Origin: Streptomyces sp. ICC1
Lineage (GTDB): Bacteria > Actinomycetota > Actinomycetes > Streptomycetales > Streptomycetaceae
Length of the DNA: 64,000 nucleotides
Assembly (NCBI RefSeq): GCF_003287935.1
Contig: NZ_CP030287.1
Span: 7,882,869 to 7,946,868 of the forward strand
Reading direction: 5' to 3'
A program made the position numbers and the translations under genes. This document shows, one piece after another, positions 34,560-44,800 of this stretch (positions are counted from its first letter, which is position 1; each line of letters begins with the position of its first letter). The notes under the pieces are model-generated. The model was not told the DNA's origin and searched no databases. It worked only from the letters and a program-made list of their open reading frames with translations.

Positions 34560-36243
34560 GTCGCACCCCACCCCCGCCGACCTGCTGCTCACCGGAGCCC
34601 GCATCCACACCGTGGACCCGGACCTCCCCGAGGCCGAGGCCCTCGCCGTGGCCGACGGGCGGATCGTCTGGGTGGGCCCGGACGCGGAGGCCGAGGCCTG
34701 GGCGGGCCCGGACACCGAGCGGATCGACGCGGGCGGCCGACTGGTGCTGCCGGGCTTCATCGACGCCCACAACCACGTCCGGCTCGGCTCCGACGACGCG
34801 TGCGTACAGCTCGCCGGGGTGCGGACCCTGGAGGCGATCCTCGACCGGATCGGCGAGTGGCGCGAAGCCAACCCGGACGCCGAGTGGATCGAGGCCGAGG
34901 CCTTCGACTACTCCGCGATCCCCGGCGGGCGCATGCCCACCGCCGCCGACCTGGACCCGGTCACCGGCGACGTCCCCGCGATCGTGCTCTCGTACGACGT
35001 GCACACGGCCTGGCTGAACACCGCGGCGATGCGCCGCCTCGGCGTCGCGAAGGACCGTACCGACCTGCCCTTCGGCACGGCGGCCGTCGACCCCGGCACC
35101 GGCGAGCCCACCGGATTCGTCAAGGACTTCGCCATCAAGGGCCTCTCTCAGCAGGGCCACCGCGCCCTGCGCGACCTGGGCGTGCCGTGGGCCTCGCCGG
35201 ACCGCCAGTACGGCCGCCTCGCCAAGAGCCTCGACGACGCGATCGGCTTCGGCATCACCACCGTCGTGGAGCCGCAGAACTCCCTGGACGACCTGGAGCT
35301 GTACGACCGGGCGCGCGCCGAGGGCCGGCTGCGCTCGCGGATCGTGGCCGCCCTGTTCCACCCGCGCGGCACCACCGACGAGGACCTCGACGACTTCGAG
35401 GCGGCGGCCCGCGCGTACGCGGGGGACCGGCTGCGCGTGGGCCCCCTCAAGCTGTACATCGACGACGTGGTGGAGCCGCGCACGGCCGCGCTGCTGGAGC
35501 CGTACACCGGCTGCGGCTCGCACCGCGGCGAGACCTTCTATCCGGCGGAGGAGTTCGCGGAGCTCCTCGCGGCCCTGGACGCGCGCGGCTTCCAGTGCTT
35601 CGTCCACGCCACCGGCGACCGGGGCATCCGCACCGCCCTGGACGCGGTCGAGCACGCGCGGGCGGTCAACGGCCCGCGCGACGCCCGCCACCAGGTGGTG
35701 CACGTGGAGTGCCTGGACCCCGAGGACGTGCCGCGCTTCGCGCAGCTCGGAGTGGTGGCCTGCATGCAGCCCCGGCACTGCGCGCCGGAGATCGCCGGGC
35801 CGGGCCAGGACTGGGCGGAGAACGTGGGCGAGGAGCGCTGGCACAAGGCGTGGCCGATGCGGAGCCTCTCCGAGGCCGGGGCGGTGCTGGCCTTCTCCAG
35901 CGACTGGAACGTGGCCGAGATGGACCCGATGATCGGCATCTACACGGCGCTGACCCGGCGCTCGCTGGACGGCGGCGATCCGTGGCAGCCGGAGGAGACC
36001 GTGGACGCGGCGACGGCGGTGTACGGCTACACGATGGGCTCGGCCCACGCGAACTTCCTCGACGCCGAACGGGGTTCGCTCACGGTGGGCAAGGCGGCGG
36101 ACTTCGTGGTCCTGTCCCGGGACATCCTCGCCGTGGCCCCGGAGCGGATCCCGGGCACGGTCGCCGAGGTGGTCGTCGTCGCGGGCGAGGTGGTGGCCGG
36201 CACGCAGGCCCACCTCCACGGCGCGTTCCGGGCGGCGGCCTGA
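34558..36243 (+). CDS. YtcJ-type amidohydrolase
   Basis: 561 residues, ATG at 34558 with an AGGAG site. Metal ligands: HxH in GFIDAHNHVRLGS, a lysine-containing segment GPLKLYIDDVVEP, His in VHATGDRGIRTALDAVEHAR and VVHVECLDPEDVPRFAQLG, and the late Asp in FSSDWNVAEMDPM. C-terminal sheet: GSLTVGKAADFVVLSRD. Members hydrolyse amides in small molecules, with substrates rarely known. Cytoplasmic by lack of a signal peptide. Confidence 0.93.
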   Translation: MSHPTPADLLLTGARIHTVDPDLPEAEALAVADGRIVWVGPDAEAEAWAGPDTERIDAGGRLVLPGFIDAHNHVRLGSDDACVQLAGVRTLEAILDRIGEWREANPDAEWIEAEAFDYSAIPGGRMPTAADLDPVTGDVPAIVLSYDVHTAWLNTAAMRRLGVAKDRTDLPFGTAAVDPGTGEPTGFVKDFAIKGLSQQGHRALRDLGVPWASPDRQYGRLAKSLDDAIGFGITTVVEPQNSLDDLELYDRARAEGRLRSRIVAALFHPRGTTDEDLDDFEAAARAYAGDRLRVGPLKLYIDDVVEPRTAALLEPYTGCGSHRGETFYPAEEFAELLAALDARGFQCFVHATGDRGIRTALDAVEHARAVNGPRDARHQVVHVECLDPEDVPRFAQLGVVACMQPRHCAPEIAGPGQDWAENVGEERWHKAWPMRSLSEAGAVLAFSSDWNVAEMDPMIGIYTALTRRSLDGGDPWQPEETVDAATAVYGYTMGSAHANFLDAERGSLTVGKAADFVVLSRDILAVAPERIPGTVAEVVVVAGEVVAGTQAHLHGAFRAAA

Positions 36244-36252
36244 CGGGTGCCG

Positions 36253-36288
36253 CGGAGCCTGCCGGGGCGCGCGCCCCGACACGCTCCG
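36253..36288. terminator. Bidirectional terminator hairpin
   Basis: Nested stems: CGGAGC/GCTCCG outside and CGGGGCGC/GCGCCCCG inside, placed between convergent genes. Confidence 0.7.
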
Positions 36289-36290
36289 GG

Positions 36291-37475
36291 TCAGCGCTGG
36301 GGCCAGTACCAGAGGGGCTCGTCCAGGGGGCCCTCGCGGCCCGCGACCTCCGTCTGGCCGAAGTCCTTGACCAGGGTGACCGTCCGCAGGTCCACCCGGT
36401 GGCGGCGGGCCCCCTCGGCCAGCGCGTCGGCCAGCGGGGCGGCGTGGGTGACCACCACGGTCTGGGTCTCCCGGCCCACCGTCAGGATCAGGTCGGACAG
36501 GGGCCCCAGCAGATCCGGGTGGAGGCTGGTCTCCGGTTCGTTCAGAACCATCAGGGCGGGCGGGCGCGGGGTCAGCAGGGCCGCCGTCCACAGCAGGTAG
36601 CGCAGGGTCCCGTCGGAGAGTTCCGCCGCGCCCAGCGGGCGCAGCAGTCCGTGCTGGTGGAGCTCCAGCTCGAAGCGGCCGTCCCGCTCCGCGATCGCGA
36701 CCCGGCTGCCGGGGAAGGCCGCCTCGACGGCCTCGTCGAGCGCCGCGTGGTCGCCGATCTCCCGGATCGTCTGGAGCGCGGCCGGCAGGTCGCCGCCGTC
36801 GGCGGCGAGCACCGGCGTCCGGGTGCCGATGCGGGAGCCCCGGGCCGGCGCCCCGGCGTCCGTGCGGACGTGGTCGTAGAACCGCCAGGAGCGGATCAGC
36901 TCGCGCAGGGCGAGCAGGTCGGGGGCCAGCTGCGGGTCCGCGAGCTCGCTGAGCATGGAGTCGTACGGGCGCAGGACGCCCTGCGTGCGGTGCCAGCCGC
37001 CGTCGGCCGTCCGGGTCCGCACGGCCGGACCCGCGCGGTCCGAGAGCAGGGCGGCCGGGCGCAGGACCGGACCGGCCCAGGTGGACTCCCGTTTGATCTC
37101 GGGGTCCAGGCCGAAGAGCGAGCCGGGGACGGGTGCGGGATGGCCGAAGTCCACGGCGTACCCGAACTCGTCCCCGGCGAAGCCCAGCCGCAGGCTCACC
37201 GGTTCGGTGCGGACCGTCGGCTGGACGGCGTACCGCCCTTCCCGCACGGCCCGCCCGGTCTTCTCCGGCCCGGCCCACAGCGTGGACGGCAGGCCGCCCT
37301 CCCGGGCCAGCGCGGCGATCGCGCCGCCCCGCGCGGAGTCGGCGAGCAGCCGCAGGGAGCGGTACAGGCTGGACTTGCCCGTGCCGTTGGCACCCGTCAC
37401 GACGGTGAGGCGGCCGAGGTCGACGATCAGCCTGCGCAGCGAGCGGTAGTTCTCGACGGCCAGTGTCGTGATCAC
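36291..37475 (-). CDS. AAA15-type ATPase (ABC/SMC-like, OLD without nuclease)
   Basis: 394 residues. An N-terminal MITTLAVENYRSLRRLIVDL leads to Walker A GANGTGKSSLYR. A late signature ELSDGTLRYLLWTAALL (ABC-like SDGT) and Walker B VLNEPETSLHPDLL are followed by the H-loop VVTHAAPLADAL. This is a RecF/SMC-type ATPase with a middle insertion (about 36890-37150) and no TOPRIM nuclease. Some relatives are phage-defence or repair ATPases; no partner gene is adjacent, since the neighbour is a transporter. Confidence 0.88.
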   Translation of the reverse strand: MITTLAVENYRSLRRLIVDLGRLTVVTGANGTGKSSLYRSLRLLADSARGGAIAALAREGGLPSTLWAGPEKTGRAVREGRYAVQPTVRTEPVSLRLGFAGDEFGYAVDFGHPAPVPGSLFGLDPEIKRESTWAGPVLRPAALLSDRAGPAVRTRTADGGWHRTQGVLRPYDSMLSELADPQLAPDLLALRELIRSWRFYDHVRTDAGAPARGSRIGTRTPVLAADGGDLPAALQTIREIGDHAALDEAVEAAFPGSRVAIAERDGRFELELHQHGLLRPLGAAELSDGTLRYLLWTAALLTPRPPALMVLNEPETSLHPDLLGPLSDLILTVGRETQTVVVTHAAPLADALAEGARRHRVDLRTVTLVKDFGQTEVAGREGPLDEPLWYWPQR

Positions 37476-37479
37476 GTGC

Positions 37480-38142
37480 TCACGCCTCCGGGTGCTCCTC
37501 GGGGGCGAGGAACCGGCCCATCGGGAGCACCTGGCGCCCCCAGGTGCTGGCCATGATCTGCCCGGCGAGCAGGTACGTGGCCCCGAGCGCGGCCAGCAGG
37601 CCGCTCCAGCCGGTGATCCGGTTCCAGACCACCGAGCCGGTGAACCCGCTGATCGTCATGCCGACGAACACCACCAGCACGCACGTGAAGGTGGACAGCA
37701 GCACCAGGTGGATCCGCCAGCTGCCGATCCACAGGACGAACACCACGAACACCCAGGGCAGCGTGAACAGCGCGCTGACGTCCCCGCGCAACGCCGGATC
37801 GGTGGCCGGCAGCACCCACTGGAGCAGCAGGGCCTTCGCCATCCAGAAGAGCCCGAAGCCGCCGAAGACGGTGGCGTGCCAGGTGTCGCCGCGCTGCGCC
37901 TGGAAGAGCCCGGCCAGCAGCTGGGCGAGCCCGCCGATGAAGAAGCCGACCAGTGGCAGCACCGAGTGGCTGAGCTTCTCCGGGAAGATGCCCGCGTCGA
38001 TGCCGGTGGCGATGGTGGTGACCACGATGAAGCCGGTGAGGCCCAGCGCGCCCAGCTGCGCCTGCGCGCTGGGCTCCATCCGCTTGACGGAGACGGCCTG
38101 TTCGGCCGGGCCCTGCCGGTTGAGGTGGAGGGGGTTGTTCAT
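37480..38142 (-). CDS. YaaH/GPR1-type acetate transporter-like membrane protein
   Basis: 220 residues with six hydrophobic helices (LGALGLTGFIVVTTIATGID, VLPLVGFFIGGLAQLLAGLF, TVFGGFGLFWMAKALLL, LFTLPWVFVVFVLWIGSW, LVLLSTFTCVLVVFVGMTIS and GWSGLLAALGATYLLAGQ). GFFIGGLAQLLAGLFQ plus FGGFGLFW is the family pattern for acetate/succinate permeases. The NPAPLGL hallmark is only NPLHLN here. Overlaps the preceding minus-strand membrane protein gene by 1 bp, so likely one operon. Confidence 0.85.
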   Translation of the reverse strand: MNNPLHLNRQGPAEQAVSVKRMEPSAQAQLGALGLTGFIVVTTIATGIDAGIFPEKLSHSVLPLVGFFIGGLAQLLAGLFQAQRGDTWHATVFGGFGLFWMAKALLLQWVLPATDPALRGDVSALFTLPWVFVVFVLWIGSWRIHLVLLSTFTCVLVVFVGMTISGFTGSVVWNRITGWSGLLAALGATYLLAGQIMASTWGRQVLPMGRFLAPEEHPEA

Positions 38143-39293
38143 CAGCGGGCCGCCCGCGCGGCGGAGCCGGAGACGTCCGGGTCCCCGGGGCCGTCCGACT
38201 CCCCGGGGCCGTCCGGCTCCCCGGGGCCGTCGGGGAGCCCGCTGCCCACCGCCGCCCCCGCCTTGCCCCTGCGGGAGACCGCGCAGGCCAGGGTGACGGC
38301 CGAGCCGAGCACCGCCCAGCCGCTCAGGACCAGCAGCGGCCCGGTGACGTCATTGCCCTTGAAGTACGCGATCGAGCGCGCGGCGTAAGTGCCCGCCCCC
38401 GGCGGCAGCCACGGGCCGATGGCCTTCCAGAACGGCGGCAGCAGCGGGTACGGGTAGGCGCCGCCCGCGCTCGGATTGCCGAGCACCACCACCAGCAGGA
38501 TCGCCAGGCCGATGCCGACCACGCCCGCGAGGCCCTGGAAGGCCAGGGTGATCGCGCCGACCGCGAAGACGACGAGGGTGCCGAGCCCCCACAGGCCCAG
38601 GATGCTGCCCGGCAGCGCGCCCAGCACCGGGTCCGCGATGACCGCCCCGAGCAGTCCGGCCGCGATGGAGTACACCAGCAGCGCACCGAGCCGGATGACC
38701 GCGCGGTGGATGTTCGCGGGCCTGGCGCCGGCGCTGATCGCGAGGATCGCCGCGCACAGGTAGCCGCCCACGCACCAGCCGACCACCAGGTAGAAGGAGC
38801 TCAGGCCCCGGGCGTCGCCCTTGGCCGTCGGGGCCACGTCGACCACCCGGACCGTGCGCCCCTGGCCCGTCTCGACGAGCCCGACGATCTCCTCGAGGGC
38901 CTGCGACAGGGAGGCCCCGCCGCCGCTCGCGACCAGCAGCTTGTCCGTCTTGCCGGCCGGGTCGATGACCAGCGCGCCGTCCACGTCCCGGTTCTGGATC
39001 TGCCGCAGGGCCGTCGCCTCGTCCTTGACCGCGCGGGGATCGAGGGGCTTGCCGGGCAGCGCGGCGAGCTGCTTCGCGGACTGCTCGGCGACCGGCTGGA
39101 CGGGCGCGGCCACGGCGATCGGGATCTCGCTGGGTTTCGGGTGGTGGAAGGCCCCGACGTACGAGGTGATGAAGGCGAGCTGGAGCGCGAGCACGCCCAG
39201 GACCAGCAGGGCTGCCCGGGTGGTCACGGCGTCCTTGATCTCGGCGAGGAACCCGCCGGACTGCCCTGAGTCTGCGTTCGTGGGCTGGGTCAT
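38142..39293 (-). CDS. ABC-2/YhgE-Pip-like integral membrane protein (DUF3533-type)
   Basis: 383 residues. One N-terminal helix (RAALLVLGVLALQLAFITSY), then a ~130-residue extracellular domain, then five or six C-terminal helices (GLSSFYLVVGWCVGGYLCAA, LGALLVYSIAAGLLGAVIA, GLGTLVVFAVGAITLAF, VVGIGLAILLVVVLG, PLLVLSGWAVLGSAVTLA). This is the topology of YhgE/Pip and ABC-2-like permeases involved in export or phage attachment. No ATPase is alongside. The tail repeats DGPGE/DGPGD units and ends Ala/Arg-rich. Confidence 0.82.
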   Translation of the reverse strand: MTQPTNADSGQSGGFLAEIKDAVTTRAALLVLGVLALQLAFITSYVGAFHHPKPSEIPIAVAAPVQPVAEQSAKQLAALPGKPLDPRAVKDEATALRQIQNRDVDGALVIDPAGKTDKLLVASGGGASLSQALEEIVGLVETGQGRTVRVVDVAPTAKGDARGLSSFYLVVGWCVGGYLCAAILAISAGARPANIHRAVIRLGALLVYSIAAGLLGAVIADPVLGALPGSILGLWGLGTLVVFAVGAITLAFQGLAGVVGIGLAILLVVVLGNPSAGGAYPYPLLPPFWKAIGPWLPPGAGTYAARSIAYFKGNDVTGPLLVLSGWAVLGSAVTLACAVSRRGKAGAAVGSGLPDGPGEPDGPGESDGPGDPDVSGSAARAAR

Positions 39294-39549
39294 GTCTCAC
39301 ACGCTCGGCGTACCGGCGGTGGCGCGCAGCAGGGGTGGGCCGAATGGATGACGCCGCCGCGGCCTTCCCCGGGGCCGGCCGGCGCCGAACCCGGCCCATC
39401 TTTTACCGACGCGTAACTTCCCTGTCTTGCTACTCGCCCGTAATTTGGCGGCTGCAGCACCCCTTGTGATCCGGATCACGGGATGAACCCCCACGTAATT
39501 CCCGCGCCATCCCCTCGTTACTCCCCTTGAGCCGCAAGGAGATCACACG

Positions 39550-40410
39550 ATGCTGCCCTGGAGACGCCTGCTCCGCCCGCTGGCCGTCCTCACCCTGACC
39601 GCCGCCGCTCTCGTCGCCCCCACCGGCGCGGCCCAAGCCGCCTCGGCGCCGAGCAGCGGCTGGAACAACTGGTCCTGCAAACCGTCCGCCGCCCACCCCC
39701 GGCCCGTCGTCCTGGTCCACGGGACCTTCGGGAACTCCGTGGACAACTGGCTCGGCTTCGCGCCGTACCTCGTCCACCGGGGCTACTGCGTCTACTCCCT
39801 CGACTACGGGCAGCTGCCCGGCGTGCCGTTCTTCAACGGACTCGGCCCCATCGACAAGTCCGCCGGACAGCTCGACGTCTTCGTGGACCGGGTCCTCGCC
39901 GCCACCGGAGCCCCCAAGACCGACATCGTCGGCCACTCCCAGGGCGGCATGATGCCGCGCTACTACCTGAAGTTCCTCGGCGGCGCCGCCAAGGTCAACG
40001 CGCTGGTCGGGCTCGCCCCCGACAACCACGGGACGACCCTCCTCGGCCTGACCCGGCTCCTGCCGTACTTCCCCGGCGCGGGGGACCTGATCAGCTCCGC
40101 CACCCCCGGGCTCGCCGACCAGATCGCCGGCTCCGCCTTCCAGAACAAGCTGAACGCGGGCGGGGACACCGTCCCCGGCGTCAAGTACACGGTGATCGCC
40201 ACCAGGTACGACGAGGTGGTCACCCCGTACCGGAGCCAGTTCCTCGACGGACCGGGCGTCCGCAACGTGCTGCTCCAGGACCTGTGCGCGGTGGACCTGT
40301 CGGAGCACGTGGCCATCGGGCTCACCGACCGGATCGCGTGGCACGAGGCGGTCAACGCCCTGGACCCGGCGCACGCCGAACGCACGACCTGCGCGTCGGT
40401 CTTCGACTGA
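39550..40410 (+). CDS. Secreted triacylglycerol lipase
   Basis: 286 residues. A signal peptide ends at AQAAS (residue ~32). The mature protein begins with SGWNNWSCKPSAAHPRPVVL, the oxyanion HGTFGNSVDNW, nucleophile elbow in DIVGHSQGGMMPRYYLKFLG, and a likely acid and His near DEVVTPYRSQF and DLSEHVAIG. This is a common Streptomyces class 2-type lipase/esterase acting on long acyl esters outside the cell. A very strong terminator lies 27 bp downstream. Confidence 0.92.
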   Translation: MLPWRRLLRPLAVLTLTAAALVAPTGAAQAASAPSSGWNNWSCKPSAAHPRPVVLVHGTFGNSVDNWLGFAPYLVHRGYCVYSLDYGQLPGVPFFNGLGPIDKSAGQLDVFVDRVLAATGAPKTDIVGHSQGGMMPRYYLKFLGGAAKVNALVGLAPDNHGTTLLGLTRLLPYFPGAGDLISSATPGLADQIAGSAFQNKLNAGGDTVPGVKYTVIATRYDEVVTPYRSQFLDGPGVRNVLLQDLCAVDLSEHVAIGLTDRIAWHEAVNALDPAHAERTTCASVFD

Positions 40411-40436
40411 GGTCTGACGACTGACGCCTGATGCCT

Positions 40437-40474
40437 GACGGCCGGCCCGACGGTTTCCCGTCGGGCCGGCCGTC
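40437..40474. terminator. Strong bidirectional terminator
   Basis: A 17-bp perfect stem (GACGGCCGGCCCGACGG and its complement) with a TTTC loop, between the lipase and the convergent LPMO gene. Confidence 0.9.
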
Positions 40475-40509
40475 GGCTTCCGGTACGTCCGGCAGCCGGT
40501 CAGCGCCGG

Positions 40510-41610
40510 TCAGCGGCCGTGGCGGCCCGGGGTCGCCCGGCGGCGGGCCAGCCCGAAGAGCACGGCCGCGCCGATGGCCAGGACCCCGGCCCCGCCGATC
40601 GCGATCGCGGGGGTGGCGCCGCTGGCGCCGGTCTCCGCGAGGTCGGTGCCGCCGGTCCCGCTTTGCGAGGGGATCGGGGACGGGGCGGACTGCCCGTTCG
40701 TCTTTGGGTCGTTGTCCCCGTGCCCGTTGTGTTCCACGGTGGACTTGGTGACGCCGTCGGCGATCTGCTGGTCGGTCGGGGCCTTGGCCAGCGGGCAGTC
40801 CTCGTCGGTGCCGGGGACTCCGGTGCCCGGCTTGTCCGCGGGGGCGGAGGGCTGCTTCGAGGGAGTGGTCCCGGGCTTCGTTCCGGGCTTCGTGCTCGGC
40901 TGGGCGCTGGGCTTGCCGTCCGTGCCGCCGGTGCCGGTGCCGGTGCCCGAGCCGCTCCCGCCGTTGTCCTTGCCGAAGACCACGTCCGAGCAGCTGTAGA
41001 AGGCCTCGGGGCTGTCCGAGCGCTGCCAGACGCTGTAGATCAGGTGCCGGCCGGTCTTGTTGGGGACGGTGCCGGAGAAGACGTAGTCACCGCTCTGCAT
41101 GCCGGGGTCGGAGACCTTCACGAAGGGCGCCGGCTCCAGGTCGGACCACTTCAGCGGCTTCGTCGGGTCGTAGCCGTCCTTCGTCACGTACAGCTCGAAG
41201 GAGCCCTTGTGCGGCGCGGTGCCCTTGTAGCGGAAGGTGTGCGCGCCCGAGGCCATCGGGCTCGCCGGCCAGTCGGCGCGCGCCAGGTCCAGCCCCTTGT
41301 ACTTGTCGTTGCCCGCCGAGCACAGCTGCCCGTCCGGGATCAGCGCCTTGCTCTGCCCGGCCGCGTTCGCGATGTTCACCGCGTTCCAGTCGTAGAACGC
41401 CTGCGCCCCGCTCGCCGCGACCGCGGCCTTGCACGCCGCCGACTTCGGGGCCTCCGGCCCCTCCGCGTAGCACGCCGCCACCCGGCTGACCGGGTCCGTC
41501 ATCGACCCGTGGGCGGCCGCGGGGGCGGCGGCGTACGCGGCCACGGCGAGCGGGGCCAGCCCGATGGCGAAACGGCCGGCGATACGGGCGGCGGTACGGC
41601 GTGCGGGCAT
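40510..41610 (-). CDS. AA10 lytic polysaccharide monooxygenase with LAETG anchor
   Basis: 366 residues. The signal peptide ends AAA before His (AAAHGSMTDPVSRVA), so the mature N-terminal His forms the copper brace. Other AA10 features are CKAAVAASGAQAFYDWNAVN, GPEAPKSAAC, and the second His within SGAHTFRYKGTAPHKGS. A Pro/Thr/Lys-rich linker follows, then a C-terminal LAETG sortase motif, a hydrophobic helix and an Arg-rich tail. It should oxidatively cleave chitin or cellulose while covalently attached to the cell wall by a class E sortase. No carbohydrate-binding module is seen. Confidence 0.92.
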   Translation of the reverse strand: MPARRTAARIAGRFAIGLAPLAVAAYAAAPAAAHGSMTDPVSRVAACYAEGPEAPKSAACKAAVAASGAQAFYDWNAVNIANAAGQSKALIPDGQLCSAGNDKYKGLDLARADWPASPMASGAHTFRYKGTAPHKGSFELYVTKDGYDPTKPLKWSDLEPAPFVKVSDPGMQSGDYVFSGTVPNKTGRHLIYSVWQRSDSPEAFYSCSDVVFGKDNGGSGSGTGTGTGGTDGKPSAQPSTKPGTKPGTTPSKQPSAPADKPGTGVPGTDEDCPLAKAPTDQQIADGVTKSTVEHNGHGDNDPKTNGQSAPSPIPSQSGTGGTDLAETGASGATPAIAIGGAGVLAIGAAVLFGLARRRATPGRHGR

Positions 41611-41714
41611 GGCGGATCTCCTCTGGGGCACGGCAGGGGCTGCGCCAGCGGGCCGAGGCAGTGCGGCGCCGCTCCCTCACGGGTTCGCGACGCCGCCTCC
41701 GGCCCTCCCTGGCC

Positions 41715-41747
41715 CGGTCTCTTATACACACCTTACGCTTGCGGTGT
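41715..41747. other. Nextera adapter remnant, reverse orientation (junction)
   Basis: Reads close to the reverse complement of the mosaic end (GTCTCTTATACACA) followed by ACGCTTGCGG, near GACGCTGCCG of the outer adapter. Conceptual translations here give the well-known contaminant strings MCIRDR and VSYTHL. Confidence 0.9.
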
Positions 41748-41793
41748 AGGCCCGTCCCGCGGTCCGCGTGTCCCAGGCGGCGAGGCGGTGGGC
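41743..41793. repeat. 51-bp inverted copy of 42112-42162
   Basis: The reverse complement of 41743-41793 matches 42112-42162 at 50 of 51 positions. It copies the coding sequence of the large gene backwards, right next to adapter, so it is a foldback artefact. Confidence 0.9.
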
Positions 41794-41883
41794 ATGCACT
41801 CCCGTGTACCTGTTCGCAGAGGACGGCCGGGACCGCGCGGAGGGGGTGGCGGCGGTGTCAGCGGGGCGTGTCAGGATCGGATC

Positions 41884-44800
41884 ATGAACCATGCCGTCCC
41901 GCTCCCGTCGGACCCCAGCCACTCCGAGGCCTACGCGGATTGGGCCCGCGCCCACGACCAGGGCGCGGAGGACGCCGCGCGCGGCCTGCTCGCCGACGTA
42001 CGCGACCGGATCTCCCGCGCGTACCCGAAGGCAGGCCGCGCACTGGACGAGCTGTCCGGCCTCGCCCGCCCGCTCCCCCCGGCCCATCTGCCCTGGTACT
42101 GGGACACGGTGGCCCACCGGCTCGCCGCCTGGGACACGCGGACCGCGGGACGGGCCTACACCCTGGCCCGCACGGCGGAACGGGAGCACGACCTGCCCGT
42201 GGACCCGGCTTGGCGGCGGCGGAACGTCCTGCTCCTCGCCCGCTCCGGAGCCCTCCCCGTCAAGGAGTTGAGCGGACACCAGACCTGGTTGGCCGCCGAG
42301 TCGGAGCCGATCGCCGCGCACGAGGAGTTCGTACGGGTCCTCGCCGCGTGGGCGGCCTCGCCCGGCGAGCTCCCCGCCGACCTGGCCCGCCGGATCCGAG
42401 CCTCGGCGCGCGCCGCGGGCCTGGACGGCTCCGAAGAAGCCCGTGTGCTGGCGCGCACGGTCGGCGCCGCACGCGGGAAGGCGGTACCGGACACGCTGCT
42501 CGACGCGGTCGCCGCCCTCCTCGCCGACCACCCGCAGGACGACGACGTCCTCGCCGCCCTCCTCGACGTCTTCCCCGAGTCGAGGAACGACGCGGCCGCC
42601 TGGCTGCGCGTCCTGCTGCGCTCCGGCGCCGCCGACGCGGCCGCCGCCGGCCGCATCACGCCGGAGGGCGGCCCCGCCGCCTGGCTGGCCCGCTACACCC
42701 GCGCGTACTCCCACCACCGGGTGCCCTACGGCGGCGTGGCCCGACAGCCGATGCCGGAGGAACTGTTCGACCTGGTCACCCGGTTCGCGCCCCGGCTGCG
42801 CGCCGCCGACACCCCGGTCACCCTGCACGAGGACCGCTGGCGCTGGCCCGGGCTCGACGCGGACCTCCTCGACGTATGCCTCGCCGAGGGCATCGCCGTC
42901 GTCGACCCCGGCGAGAGCGTCCGGCTGAGCTTCTGGGGCGACGGCTCGCGCCGCGACCTCAAGGCCCTCGCCGCGGACCCGGTGTTCGGGCCCCGGCTGG
43001 AGGGCACCGTGCACGCCGGCCTGCGCGGCGGCGGCACCGCCATCACCCGGCTCCCGGAGAACCCGGGCATCGCCACCGAGGTGCACGCCCGCGTCGAGAG
43101 CCTGCTCGGAGCCCTGGCGGGCGGCGGCCTCGCCGCTGCCGACGAGGCCGTGGAGGAGTTGGCCGGCCTGCTGGACCGGCCCACGGCCACCGCCCTGGAC
43201 GGCATCGAGGAGGCCCTCGCCGCCCTCGCCCCGGCCGGCCCGCTCGCCCGTGCGCTGCGCGGCGGCCTCCCCGAGGAACTGTGCTGGCCCGCCCTGGAGG
43301 AGGCACGCGCCGCGCTGGCGCCAGAGGAGGTCGCCGGGGTCACCTGCACCTGGCCCGTCCTGACCGTCTACGGCCGCTCGAAGGCCGTGGCGGTCGCCCC
43401 CGGCTCCGTCCGTGCCACCGCCGGGTTCACCCTGCCCGAGGACGCCGCGCACCACGTCGTCCACTACGCGGGAGGGCAGTTCCTGGTCAGCTGGTCCACC
43501 GACCCCGCCCACGCCTTCGGATCCCTGGCCTTCTGGTCCGACCGCCCCGAGGAGGTCTTCGTACCCGCCCGGACCTACGGTCTGCGACCGTACGGCGGCA
43601 GCATCCAGGGCGGCCTGGGCTACCAGTTCGAGACCCGGGACGGCAGCGGCCGCCACGACGGGGAGCGCGTCCTGCGCCCCGGCGGCCGGGAGGGCATCCA
43701 CCACCACGACTTCCAGATGAGCGACGGCACGCGCTTCTGGAGCTCCGAGGTCTTCTCCGGATGCAAGGGCTGGGCGCGGGTGGACCCCGTGACGGGGGAC
43801 CGAGCCGCCGACCACACCCTGCCCGAGTTCCACGGCTCCGCCGATCTGCCCCCGGGCACGGCCTTCTTCGGGGACCAGCTGACGCTCGCCGCCCTCCCGC
43901 CGGACGCCCCCGCATCCCTCCTGGGCCAGGACGGCGAGCTCACCGGCTGCCGGGTGCTGCACCGGACCCCGTACGCGGGCCCCTCACCGACCGAGTTCCT
44001 GCTCGAAGGCGTTGACGGCCGTCGCGCCCGCTACCGCAGCGGACGCCCGGGCCGCCGGCCCTGGGGCATCATCCGCCTGCCGCAGGGAGGCGAGGACGCC
44101 GTCCTGGCGGGTGAGACGGCCATCCGCTGCCACGCCGCGGAGCACAACTCGCTGCTCTGGGAGGCCGGCGGCTTCCCCGGCCCGGACGCCGCGCGGCGGG
44201 GCCGCCCCTCGGGCCACGGCGTGGGCCCGTTCCCGCCGCCCGCCTTCTGGCACTTCCTCACCCCGCGCCACGCGGCCTCCTCCGCGGCCCTGCGCGTGCT
44301 CGGGGGCGATACCGTACGGGCCATCCTCGACGCCGCCGTCCGGACCGGCGACCACGAAGCCCGCCGGGACGACGACACCCTCCGGGACGACGACACCCTC
44401 CGGGACCGCGTCGCCCGGCTGTTGCCCGGGGTGTCCGAACCCAGGGTGGTGGACGGCGTCGTACGGGCCGCGCGGCTCGCCGCCGACGTCCTGCGGCGCC
44501 GCGAGGAGCTCTCCCGCCGCGTCGGCATCATGCGCGCGGGCCCGGCGGTCGTACTGCGCCGCGCGATCCCGGACACCGCGCTCGCCCCCGCGCTGGGCGG
44601 ACTGCTGCCGCAGATCCGGCCGTACGGCTCCTACCTACCGGGAGCGCACCCCGCGACCCTGACCGCCGTCGCGGCCGAGGGGCGCCACCTTCGCGGCGAG
44701 ATCGACGAAGAGACCAGGCAGCTGGCCCTGCCGGCGACCCCGGCGCCATGGACCGCGCTGATCGGCTCCATCGACGCGGTGGCGTGGCGCACCGCCGTCC

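Noticed and set aside
32214..37556. 1,780-residue plus-strand frame spanning several genes
   Set aside because: It crosses five supported genes on both strands and has shadow composition.
38150..38260. Repeated GGGGCCGTC units as a separate repeat element
   Set aside because: They encode the Asp/Gly/Pro tail of the membrane protein in frame, so coding repetition explains them.
40519..41883. Long plus-strand extension upstream of the giant protein
   Set aside because: It lies antisense to the LPMO and contains adapter; the real start is ATG 41884.
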